A stretch of DNA of 7,754 bases. Source: Schaalia odontolytica. Its GTDB lineage: Bacteria; Actinomycetota; Actinomycetes; Actinomycetales; Actinomycetaceae. Positions 1 through 5,933 of this stretch are shown piece by piece; position 1 is the stretch's first letter; each line of letters starts with the position of its first letter. The notes under the pieces were generated by a model, which searched no databases, was not told the DNA's origin, and saw only the letters and a program-made list of their open reading frames with translations. Where the stretch lies: contig CATYYP010000083.1 of assembly GCA_958415245.1 (NCBI GenBank), positions 1 to 7,754 of the forward strand. The letters are read 5' to 3'. The translations under genes and the position numbers were made by a program.

Positions 1-422
1 CCGAGGGCGGCGAGCGCAGACGAGGCCGTGGCTCGCGCCCCGAGAACGACGGCACTAGTGGGGAGCGTTCGGTCCGCCTGCGAGCACGCGCGACGAATCG
101 CCGACGAAATCCCCGTGACATCCGTGTTGAAGCCGGCGAGCACGCCGGAGGAAGGAACCACCGTGTTGACGGCGCCAACTCCAGTGGCAAGCGGATCGAT
201 CGCGTCCAGGAGCGGAATGATCGCCTGCTTGCAGGGCATTGTGACCGACAGACCGCGGAAGGACTCGTCCAAGCCTGAGATAAACTCGGGCAGGCTCGCC
301 TCATCGTGCTCGATGCGGCGGTACTCCCATCCCTCAATTCCGAGGTCTTCCCATGCCGCCCGGTGGATCACCGGGGACAGGGAGTGCTCAATCGGAGAAC
401 CGATGACACCGGCCCACATCAT
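1..422 (-). CDS. aroE: Shikimate dehydrogenase, N-terminal part (3' end cut by window edge)
   Basis: Shikimate dehydrogenase reduces 3-dehydroshikimate to shikimate with NADPH in the cytoplasmic aromatic amino acid pathway. About 140 residues are visible; the family is usually 270-290, so the substrate domain is complete and the nucleotide-binding domain has just begun. Seen in the translation: the shikimate-binding motif GSPIEHSLSPVIH (residues 8-20), GLSVTMPCK with the catalytic Lys at 65, GAVNT with Asn86, and GFNTDVTG with Asp101, which match the catalytic Lys/Asp pair of the family. The start is the first of two adjacent ATG codons. It overlaps the mltG stop as ATGA and has no clear Shine-Dalgarno sequence, so translation is probably coupled to mltG. 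One oddity is GARAT at residues 128-132, where the NADP-binding turn usually reads GAGGT or GAGAT. Family assignment is secure; the gene continues beyond position 1. Confidence 0.95.
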   Translation of the reverse strand, partial: MMWAGVIGSPIEHSLSPVIHRAAWEDLGIEGWEYRRIEHDEASLPEFISGLDESFRGLSVTMPCKQAIIPLLDAIDPLATGVGAVNTVVPSSGVLAGFNTDVTGISSAIRRACSQADRTLPTSAVVLGARATASSALAAL

Positions 423-1855
423 GACGCTGTGCAGTCATTCGGGTTCGCGTTGCAGTACGCCTTGAACAGTTCGCGGTTCTTCTCCTGCTCCTCGAGAGTC
501 GAGGCGAACAGGGTCTCACCCGTGTCCAGGTTGACCGTGACGAAGTACAGCCAGTTGCCCTCAGCCGGGTTCAGGACTGCCTTGACGGCCTTCTCGCTCG
601 GCTGTCCGATCGGGGTCGGAGGCAGACCTGCGTGCAGGCGCGTGTTGTAGGGATTGTCATTGTCCAGGTCAGCCTGGTCCGGAACGCCGCTGGTCTTTCC
701 GACGCCGTACAGGACGGTCGAGTCCATGCCGAGGTACCCCTTCGTCTCACCATTCGTGTCGGCGAGGCGATTCTCGATGACGCGAGCGACCATGGGCATG
801 TACTTGTCGATGTTCATTTCACCGTCCACGATCGATGCCTTGATCAGGACGGTCTGCCGATCCGCTGGGGCAACGCCGAGACGATCAAGCTCATCGACGG
901 TTCCCTTCACCATCCGCGCGATGACGGTCGTCGGCGTGTCATCCTCGGAGACCTCGTAGGAACCGGGCAGCAGCCATCCTTCGGCATTTCCACCAGCCTC
1001 AGACGGCAGGCCGATCGCTTCCGTGTCGGCGAAAGCAGCGTCCACCTGTTCCTCGGTGACGCCCATGATGTCAACTATCCGCTTCTTGACCTCGGACATC
1101 TTCTGACCCGACTTGATCGTAATCGTCGAATCGACGCGGTTCGTCTCATCCAGCAGGCCTGCGAGCGCACCGGCTGCACTCATCTGTTGCTTCAGGCGGT
1201 ACGTACCAGGGCGAATGGACATCGACGCCGGCGTCTTCTCGAACTGACGCACGAAGGCACCGACGGACTTCACGACGCCCGCATCCACGAGCATCTGGCC
1301 GATATCGCGACCGGAGGAATTCTCTGCGATCGTCACCTTGACCGAGCCGGTGCCCGGCCCGGGGAAATCATCCGATGCAGTCGTCGACGAGTTGAAGAGC
1401 TGATCGTAAGCGACGTAGCTGGCACCGGCCAGCAGGCCGATCACCAGAACGATGATGAAGAAGGAACGCACCCGACGGCGGCGCTTGCGCTTGCGTGCCG
1501 CTCGTCGTTCACTGGCAAGGCGGCGAGAACGCATGCCCGTGGTCTCAGAAGGCGATTCTGCTCCATGCGCTGCACTGCGCTGACGCAGCGTCGCACCGGA
1601 CACGCGAGGCGTCGCACCCGTATCCGTCACCTCATCGAAAGAGGGAAGTGTGCGCTCACCCCGCGCCGTTGCTGCAACGGGCGCCACTGCCTCGTCACGA
1701 GAGGAACCTCCACGCAAGTCGTTTCCCTGAGTGGGCGTCGCGGTCGCATCCTGCGATGCATGCTGCTCGTGCAGCTCAGCATCCGAATAGACCTTTCGCT
1801 CGCCGGAATGAATCTCTCGACGAGAACGGAAGGGGTAAGGGGGAGGCGTACTCAT
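419..1855 (-). CDS. mltG: Endolytic murein transglycosylase MltG (YceG family)
   Basis: MltG is a membrane-anchored lytic transglycosylase that cuts nascent glycan strands outside the membrane and is thought to set their length. The 478-residue product has a long polar cytoplasmic segment (1-115), a very basic stretch (about 116-130, RKRKRRRRVR), one membrane helix (about 132-150) and an extracellular domain. A LysM-like subdomain lies at about 172-250 and the catalytic part at about 290-465. Catalytic-domain signatures are KASIVDGE (339-346; E346 aligns with the essential Glu of the VxxE motif), MDSTVLYG (377-384), NPYNTRLHAGLPPTPIGQPS (401-420) and NWLYFV (434-439). The only two cysteines, C468 and C475, are at the extracellular C-terminus. 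E. coli MltG is about 340 residues; most of the extra length is the N-terminal tail. The ATG overlaps the ruvX stop (ATGA), and AAGGAG lies 7 bases upstream. The stop overlaps the aroE start. Confidence 0.95.
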   Translation of the reverse strand: MSTPPPYPFRSRREIHSGERKVYSDAELHEQHASQDATATPTQGNDLRGGSSRDEAVAPVAATARGERTLPSFDEVTDTGATPRVSGATLRQRSAAHGAESPSETTGMRSRRLASERRAARKRKRRRRVRSFFIIVLVIGLLAGASYVAYDQLFNSSTTASDDFPGPGTGSVKVTIAENSSGRDIGQMLVDAGVVKSVGAFVRQFEKTPASMSIRPGTYRLKQQMSAAGALAGLLDETNRVDSTITIKSGQKMSEVKKRIVDIMGVTEEQVDAAFADTEAIGLPSEAGGNAEGWLLPGSYEVSEDDTPTTVIARMVKGTVDELDRLGVAPADRQTVLIKASIVDGEMNIDKYMPMVARVIENRLADTNGETKGYLGMDSTVLYGVGKTSGVPDQADLDNDNPYNTRLHAGLPPTPIGQPSEKAVKAVLNPAEGNWLYFVTVNLDTGETLFASTLEEQEKNRELFKAYCNANPNDCTAS

Positions 1856-2340
1856 GCGTGCGCTCCTTCACTTGGTTCGAGGATGATTTCCTCACCGGGA
1901 GCTCGACCGCCCATCCGTTCGAGCTCGAGTGCCTGTTCCAAAATGATCTGCGCCGCGACCTGGTCGATGACGCTGCGATGCTCGATCTCAGGAATCCCAG
2001 ATGCGCGAAGACGTGCGTGCGCCTGGTTGGACGTCATACGTTCGTCGACCATCGCTACACGAACATCGGGAACAAGCTTCTTAATGCGGCGCGCATACTT
2101 ACGCGCACCCTTCGCGGAGATCCCCTCTCCCCCACGTAAGTGCCGAGGAAGTCCAACGATCACTTCGATCGCGTCGTGGCTACGCACAATGTCGGCTAAG
2201 CGATCAAGATCGGACAGATCGGGAGCCCTGTGAAGGGTTTCGACAGGCATCGTGAGAATCCCGTCGGGGTCGCACCGGCTGACGCCGACACGCACGGTGC
2301 CGACGTCCACGCCGATGCGAATACCCCGACGAATACTCAC
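1852..2340 (-). CDS. ruvX: RuvX/YqgF, putative pre-16S rRNA nuclease / Holliday junction resolvase-like protein
   Basis: This is a 162-residue RNase H-fold protein of the YqgF/RuvX family, near the usual 140-170 residues. In E. coli YqgF takes part in maturation of the 16S rRNA 5' end; family members were first predicted, and in some species reported, to process DNA junctions. The substrate here is therefore inferred. Visible motifs are IGVDVGTVRVGVS (9-21) with acidic D12, IVGLPRHLRGGEG (61-73), VDERMTS (98-104) with E100, and RSVIDQVAAQIIL (122-134) with D126. These supply the expected acidic metal-binding residues, so the enzyme looks intact. The start codon is GTG, overlapping the alaS stop as GTGA; a GAGG 4 bases upstream is a plausible weak ribosome site. 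Its own stop overlaps the mltG ATG. It is the second gene of the alaS-ruvX-mltG-aroE operon. The short polar C-terminal tail after residue 145 is unremarkable. Confidence 0.95.
   Translation of the reverse strand: MSIRRGIRIGVDVGTVRVGVSRCDPDGILTMPVETLHRAPDLSDLDRLADIVRSHDAIEVIVGLPRHLRGGEGISAKGARKYARRIKKLVPDVRVAMVDERMTSNQAHARLRASGIPEIEHRSVIDQVAAQIILEQALELERMGGRAPGEEIILEPSEGAHA
1863..1868 (-). promoter_or_regulatory. Shine-Dalgarno site of mltG
   Basis: Read on the minus strand, AAGGAG lies 7 bases before the mltG ATG and inside the last codons of ruvX. It fixes the mltG start at 1855 and indicates that mltG can recruit ribosomes itself as well as being coupled to ruvX through the ATGA overlap. 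Confidence 0.8.
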
Positions 2341-5045
2341 AGAGCCTCGATTTCCTTGCGGATCGCGTCGATCGCGTCGGCAATACCCTCAGGCTTGGTG
2401 CCGCCGCCCTGAGCGATGTCGTCACGGCCACCGCCGCCACCGCCCATGTATTTGCCGACGGCGCGAACCAGCGCACCGGCCTTCACCAACGCCTTGCGCG
2501 CTGCCTCGTTCGTCGCGACAACCAGCGAGGGCTTGCCACCGACGACGCCACCGAGGGCAACGACGGTCCCGCGCTCATTGCCGAGGCGGTCACGCACATC
2601 GAGCGCAAGGGTACGCAGAGCGTCCGCGGACGGCATCTCACCGACCGAGGAGGCGACGACGGTCACGGGACCGATAGCCTTCGCGGAAGCCGCCAGGTCG
2701 GCGCCCTGGCTCAGAGCCTGTGCCGTGCGGACCTTCTCGAGCTCCTTCTCGGACTCGCGCAGCTTGGTCAGCAGCGACTCAATGCGCTCGGGCAGTTCAT
2801 CGGCGCGGCCGCCCACGAGCTGGGAGAGCTGGTTGACGAGCGCGTGTTCCTTGGCCTGGAACTCGTATGCGCCGTCGCCCACCAGGGCGTCGATACGACG
2901 CACGCCCGAGCCGACGGATCCCTCGGAGAGCACTGTGATGCGGCCGATGTGACCGGTCGTGGGAACGTGGGTGCCACCGCACAGCTCACGGTCGAACCCA
3001 TCACCGATGGTCACGACACGAACCTCGGAACCGTACTTCTCGCCAAACAGTGCGATCGCGCCGGATTCACGCGCGGCATCGATGCTCATGACCTCGGTGG
3101 TCACGGCCAGATCCTCGGCAAGCTTCTCGTTGACGAGAGCCTCAATGTCGCTCAGCTGCGAGCCCTCAAGAGCGGACCCGTGGCGGAAGTCGAAGCGCAG
3201 GCGCGACGGCGAGTTCTCCGAGCCCGCCTGGGTGGCGTCCTCCGACACGACGTTACGCAGGCCCGCGTACACCATGTGGGTCGCGGTGTGAGCACGTGCA
3301 ATGGCGAGACGACGCTGGCCGTCGATCTCGGCGTACGCCTTCTCGCCCACCGTCATGCCGCCCTCGGTGAGGGTGCCACGGTGGACGCTCAGGCCACGAA
3401 TCGGTGCCTGGACGTCGTGGACCTCGACAACACCGCCACCCGCGAGACGGATGGTGCCGTGGTCGGCGAGCTGGCCACCCATCTCGGCGTAGAACGGAGT
3501 GCGATCGAGAATAACCTCAACTTCAGCGGGAGCGCTGGCAGCGGGAGCCGCCACACCATCGACGAGCAGAGCCTCAACGGTGGCCTCAGCAGCCTGCTCC
3601 GTGTAGCCCAGGAACGTCGAGCCACCACCCATCGCCTTCTCAATGTCATGGAAGACGCGGACGTCGGTGTGCCCGGTCTTCTTCGAGCGAGCGTCGGCGC
3701 GTGCGCGCTCCTTCTGCTCGGCCATCAGAGTGCGGAAGCCCTCCTCGTCGACCGACACACCCTGTTCGGCGGCCATCTCGAGGGTCAGATCGATCGGGAA
3801 GCCGTAGGTGTCGTGCAGCGAGAACGCCGACGCGCCAGAAATCACGGGGGCGCCCTTCGATTCCTTCGCCGTCGCAACTGCAGCGTCCAGGATCGTTGTG
3901 CCGGCGCTCAGGGTGCGGCGGAACGCATCTTCCTCCGCGTAAGCGACTTCGGAAATTGTCTTCCAGTTGGTCTCCAGCTCGGGGTAGGACGCCTTCATCG
4001 CGTCCTTCGACGCCGTCAGAAGCGTCGGCATGGTTGCCTCGTCGACGCCCAGCAGACGCATCGAGCGAACGGCGCGGCGGATCAGGCGGCGCAGCACGTA
4101 GCCGCGACCATCGTTACCGGGACGCACACCGTCGCCGATGAGCATGAGCGAGGAACGCACGTGGTCGGCCACGACGCGCATGCGCACGTCGTCGTCATAG
4201 GCGGCGCCGGCCTCGGGGCCAGCGGCACCCAGACCGTAGCGCTTACCGCTCATCTGCATGGCGGCCTCGATGACGGGGAAGACCTCGTCGATCTCGTACA
4301 TGTTGGGCTTGTCCTGCATAACGAAAGCCAGACGCTCCAAGCCGGCGCCCGTATCGATCGCCTTCTTGTCCAGCTCACCCAGCAGCGGGTAGTCCTTGCC
4401 GGTACCCTCACCGCGCATGTACTGGTCGAAAACCAGGTTCCACACCTCAAGGTAGCGGTCACCACCCGGGTCGACGGTACCGCCCACGGCCTCGGGGCCG
4501 TATTCGGGACCGCGGTCGTAGTGCCACTCGGCACACGGACCCGCCGGGCCGGGCTGGCCCGTGTCCCAGAAGTTCTCCTCGCGCGGCAGTCGCACGATGT
4601 GCTTGGGATCCATGCCGATCTGCTTCGTCAGCACGTCGAAAGCCTCGTCGTCCTGGTCCCACAGGGTCACCCAGAAGCGATCGCCATCCAGGCCGTACTT
4701 GCCCTCGTCGCGCGAGCCGGTCAGCAGCTCCCACGCGTAGTTGATCGCACCTTCCTTGAAGTAATCGCCAAAGGAGAAGTTACCGTTCATCTGGAAGAAC
4801 GTGCCGTGACGGGTCGTCTTGCCGACGTTGTCGATGTCGTTCGTGCGAATGCACTTCTGCACCGACGCGGCGCGCGGCCACGGCGCGGGCTCAACGCCCG
4901 TGATGTAGGGGATGAACGGAACCATGCCCGCGATCGTGAACAGAATCGAGGGCTCCGGAGAGACGAGAGAAACGGAAGGACGAATCTCATGACCCTGCTT
5001 CTCGAAGTAGTCGAGCCAGCGGGTGCGGATTTCAGACGTACGCAT
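2337..5045 (-). CDS. alaS: Alanine-tRNA ligase
   Basis: Alanyl-tRNA synthetase attaches alanine to tRNA-Ala and hydrolyses mischarged Ser- or Gly-tRNA-Ala. The 902-residue product has a usual bacterial length and all domains: class II aminoacylation core (about 1-250, with SILFTIAGMVPF at 33-44 and FFQMNGNFSFGDYFK at 83-97), tRNA-recognition region (about 250-460, with GNDGRGYVLRRLIRRAVR at 310-327), editing domain (about 500-720, TPFYAEMGGQ at 516-525, zinc ligands H586 and H590 in HTATH, C689 and H693 in CGGTH), a coiled-coil-like stretch (about 755-780) and the glycine-rich C-Ala domain (GGGGGGRDD at 868-876). The ATG at 5045 was chosen because MRTSEIRTRWLDYF matches family N-termini; an in-frame GTG at 5078 adds 11 unconserved residues. 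A run of five G lies only 3 bases before the ATG, too close for a good ribosome site. It heads the operon, and its stop overlaps ruvX. Confidence 0.97.
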   Translation of the reverse strand: MRTSEIRTRWLDYFEKQGHEIRPSVSLVSPEPSILFTIAGMVPFIPYITGVEPAPWPRAASVQKCIRTNDIDNVGKTTRHGTFFQMNGNFSFGDYFKEGAINYAWELLTGSRDEGKYGLDGDRFWVTLWDQDDEAFDVLTKQIGMDPKHIVRLPREENFWDTGQPGPAGPCAEWHYDRGPEYGPEAVGGTVDPGGDRYLEVWNLVFDQYMRGEGTGKDYPLLGELDKKAIDTGAGLERLAFVMQDKPNMYEIDEVFPVIEAAMQMSGKRYGLGAAGPEAGAAYDDDVRMRVVADHVRSSLMLIGDGVRPGNDGRGYVLRRLIRRAVRSMRLLGVDEATMPTLLTASKDAMKASYPELETNWKTISEVAYAEEDAFRRTLSAGTTILDAAVATAKESKGAPVISGASAFSLHDTYGFPIDLTLEMAAEQGVSVDEEGFRTLMAEQKERARADARSKKTGHTDVRVFHDIEKAMGGGSTFLGYTEQAAEATVEALLVDGVAAPAASAPAEVEVILDRTPFYAEMGGQLADHGTIRLAGGGVVEVHDVQAPIRGLSVHRGTLTEGGMTVGEKAYAEIDGQRRLAIARAHTATHMVYAGLRNVVSEDATQAGSENSPSRLRFDFRHGSALEGSQLSDIEALVNEKLAEDLAVTTEVMSIDAARESGAIALFGEKYGSEVRVVTIGDGFDRELCGGTHVPTTGHIGRITVLSEGSVGSGVRRIDALVGDGAYEFQAKEHALVNQLSQLVGGRADELPERIESLLTKLRESEKELEKVRTAQALSQGADLAASAKAIGPVTVVASSVGEMPSADALRTLALDVRDRLGNERGTVVALGGVVGGKPSLVVATNEAARKALVKAGALVRAVGKYMGGGGGGRDDIAQGGGTKPEGIADAIDAIRKEIEAL

Positions 5046-5053
5046 AGTCCCCC

Positions 5054-5083
5054 ATGTTAGACGGTTGGCGCCGCTCACGACAC
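5054..5083 (-). promoter_or_regulatory. Candidate alaS promoter, nearly leaderless
   Basis: Between the rpsD terminator and alaS, the minus strand carries TAACAT (5059-5054), which fits a TANNNT -10 box. A weak -35-like GTGTCG (5083-5078) sits 18 bases upstream. The -10 box ends 8 bases before the alaS ATG, so transcription would begin within about 0-3 bases of the start codon. That fits leaderless translation, which is common in actinobacteria, and the lack of a properly spaced Shine-Dalgarno sequence. The -35 match is poor, so this is a suggestion only. Confidence 0.35.
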
Positions 5084-5112
5084 ATCGGCGCGCGCAATCG
5101 GACAGTGGAATG

Positions 5113-5152
5113 AAAGAAAAACCGCGCCCCCGAGCGTCGCTCGGGGGCGCGG
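5113..5152 (-). terminator. Rho-independent terminator of rpsD
   Basis: A perfect 14-bp inverted repeat, 5122-5135 against 5139-5152 with a 3-base loop, is almost entirely G/C. On the minus strand it is followed by TTTTTCTTT (5121-5113). The stem begins 12 bases after the rpsD stop. There is no T run on the plus-strand side, so it works only for rpsD, and it separates rpsD from the alaS operon. Confidence 0.93.
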
Positions 5153-5164
5153 AGTTGACTAGTG

Positions 5165-5788
5165 TCAGCGCGAGTAGTGCTCGACGACCATCTGGACGTC
5201 GACGGTCACAGGGACCTCAGCGCGCTTGGGGCGACGCACCAGGGTCGCCTTGAGGCGGGACAGCTCGACATCCAGGTACTCGGGGACGGCGGGCAGCACG
5301 TCGCGGTGAATACCCTCAGCGGCGATCTCGAAGGGAACCGTGGTCTGCGACTTCGGCTTGACCTGAAGGGTCTGGCCGGGCTTCACGCGGAACGACGGAC
5401 GGTCGACGATCTTGCCGTCGACGAGGATGTGACGGTGCACGACGAACTGGCGGGCCTGCTGGATGGTGCGGGCGAAGCCAGCGCGCAGGACGAGCGCGTC
5501 GAGACGCATCTCGAGCAGCTCGACCAGGTTCTCACCGGTCAGGCCGGCGGTGCGACGGGCCTCTTCGAAGGCGCGGCGCAGCTGCGACTCACGGATGCCG
5601 TACTGAGCGCGCAGACGCTGCTTTTCCTTCAGACGAACGGCGTAGTCGGAGTCCTGGCGGCGGCGGGTGCGGCCGTGCTCACCGGGGCCGTAGGGGCGCT
5701 TCTCGAAGTAGCGGACGGCCTTGGGGGTCAGAGCCAGACCGAGGGCGCGGGACTCGCGCACCTGCTTGCGGGAACGATTCGTTGCCAT
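5165..5788 (-). CDS. rpsD: 30S ribosomal protein S4
   Basis: S4 binds 16S rRNA early in 30S assembly and takes part in decoding fidelity; in several bacteria it also represses its own synthesis. The 207-residue product has the usual length. The N-terminal part has FEKRPYGPGEHGR (28-40) and SDYAVRLKEKQRLRAQYG (47-64); the S4 RNA-binding domain follows at about 94-155 (MRLDALVLRAGFART, then QARQFVVHRHILVDGK), and it ends in VVEHYSR. No cysteine is present, so this is the zinc-free form. The N-terminus differs from the common MARYTGP type but matches what I recall of Bifidobacterium and Actinomyces S4. The ATG at 5788 has AGGA 9 bases upstream. The gene stands alone here, outside the rpsM-rpsK-rpoA-rplQ cluster, with its own strong terminator and a structured leader. 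An S4-RNA autoregulatory loop is possible but not shown. Confidence 0.97.
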   Translation of the reverse strand: MATNRSRKQVRESRALGLALTPKAVRYFEKRPYGPGEHGRTRRRQDSDYAVRLKEKQRLRAQYGIRESQLRRAFEEARRTAGLTGENLVELLEMRLDALVLRAGFARTIQQARQFVVHRHILVDGKIVDRPSFRVKPGQTLQVKPKSQTTVPFEIAAEGIHRDVLPAVPEYLDVELSRLKATLVRRPKRAEVPVTVDVQMVVEHYSR

Positions 5789-5797
5789 GTTTCTTCT

Positions 5798-5801
5798 TCC
5801 T
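5798..5801 (-). promoter_or_regulatory. Shine-Dalgarno site of rpsD
   Basis: AGGA within a purine-rich run (AGGAAGAAGAAAC) precedes the rpsD ATG with a 9-base spacer. It lies 11 bases downstream of the last leader hairpin and looks unpaired, so folding of that hairpin would leave it open while alternative pairing could alter access. Confidence 0.65.
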
Positions 5802-5812
5802 GTTTCTCATGT

Positions 5813-5876
5813 CATGCCGGGAATCCCGGCATGGGGCCAACTCCAGGATCACGTCGATCCGTCGGCTAAGGCCCCA
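5813..5876 (-). promoter_or_regulatory. Structured 5' leader of rpsD (nested hairpins)
   Basis: Three inverted repeats lie in the rpsD leader. A 10-bp palindrome with a one-base centre spans 5813-5833 and ends just before the ribosome site. A 7-bp stem pairs 5870-5876 (TGGGGCC on the minus strand) with 5832-5838 (GGCCCCA). Inside its 31-base loop is a 5-bp stem, GGATC with GATCC (5856-5860 against 5846-5850). The first two stems share bases 5832-5833, so they would abut or compete. No T tract follows either, so they do not look like a rarA terminator. S4 represses its own mRNA through leader structures in E. coli and in Firmicutes; whether this element does so is inference. I do not recognise it as a named RNA family. 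Confidence 0.45.
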
Positions 5877-5904
5877 GGTGCCCGCTGGTGCGGACAACTG
5901 TTCC

Positions 5905-5933
5905 ATCCTAGCGTCTTTTCAGCAGATTGCGAA
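5905..5933 (-). promoter_or_regulatory. Candidate rpsD promoter overlapping the rarA stop codon
   Basis: On the minus strand TTCGCA (5933-5928; 4 of 6 bases match TTGACA) is followed after 17 bases by TAGGAT (5910-5905), a typical actinobacterial -10 box. Transcription would begin near 5898, giving a leader of about 110 bases. The first three bases of the -10 box are the rarA stop codon TAG. Spacing and both boxes are good, but no experimental evidence can be seen here. Confidence 0.55.

Noticed and set aside
28..650. Two plus-strand frames at the left end (28-465 and 306-650)
   Set aside because: They are opposite aroE and the 3' end of mltG, whose motifs account for the sequence.
632..2233. 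533-codon open frame on the plus strand
   Set aside because: Antisense to mltG and ruvX, rich in His and Arg, with no recognisable domain or ribosome site; a shadow frame.
2844..5060. 738-codon open frame on the plus strand
   Set aside because: It lies wholly antisense to alaS, whose motifs and length are fully convincing. Long antisense frames are common opposite GC-rich genes, and its translation shows no recognisable domain.
5046..5078. Upstream in-frame GTG start for alaS
   Set aside because: It adds 11 residues that do not match AlaRS N-termini, and the family pattern begins at the ATG at 5045.
5046..5121. T-box or other aminoacyl-tRNA-sensing leader before alaS
   Set aside because: Only about 70 bases lie between terminator and start, with no T-box motif or antiterminator, and much of that would not be transcribed if the candidate promoter is right.
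5813..5876. Hairpins after rarA as a rarA terminator
   Set aside because: No T tract follows either stem on the minus strand, and the position beside the rpsD ribosome site fits a leader element better.
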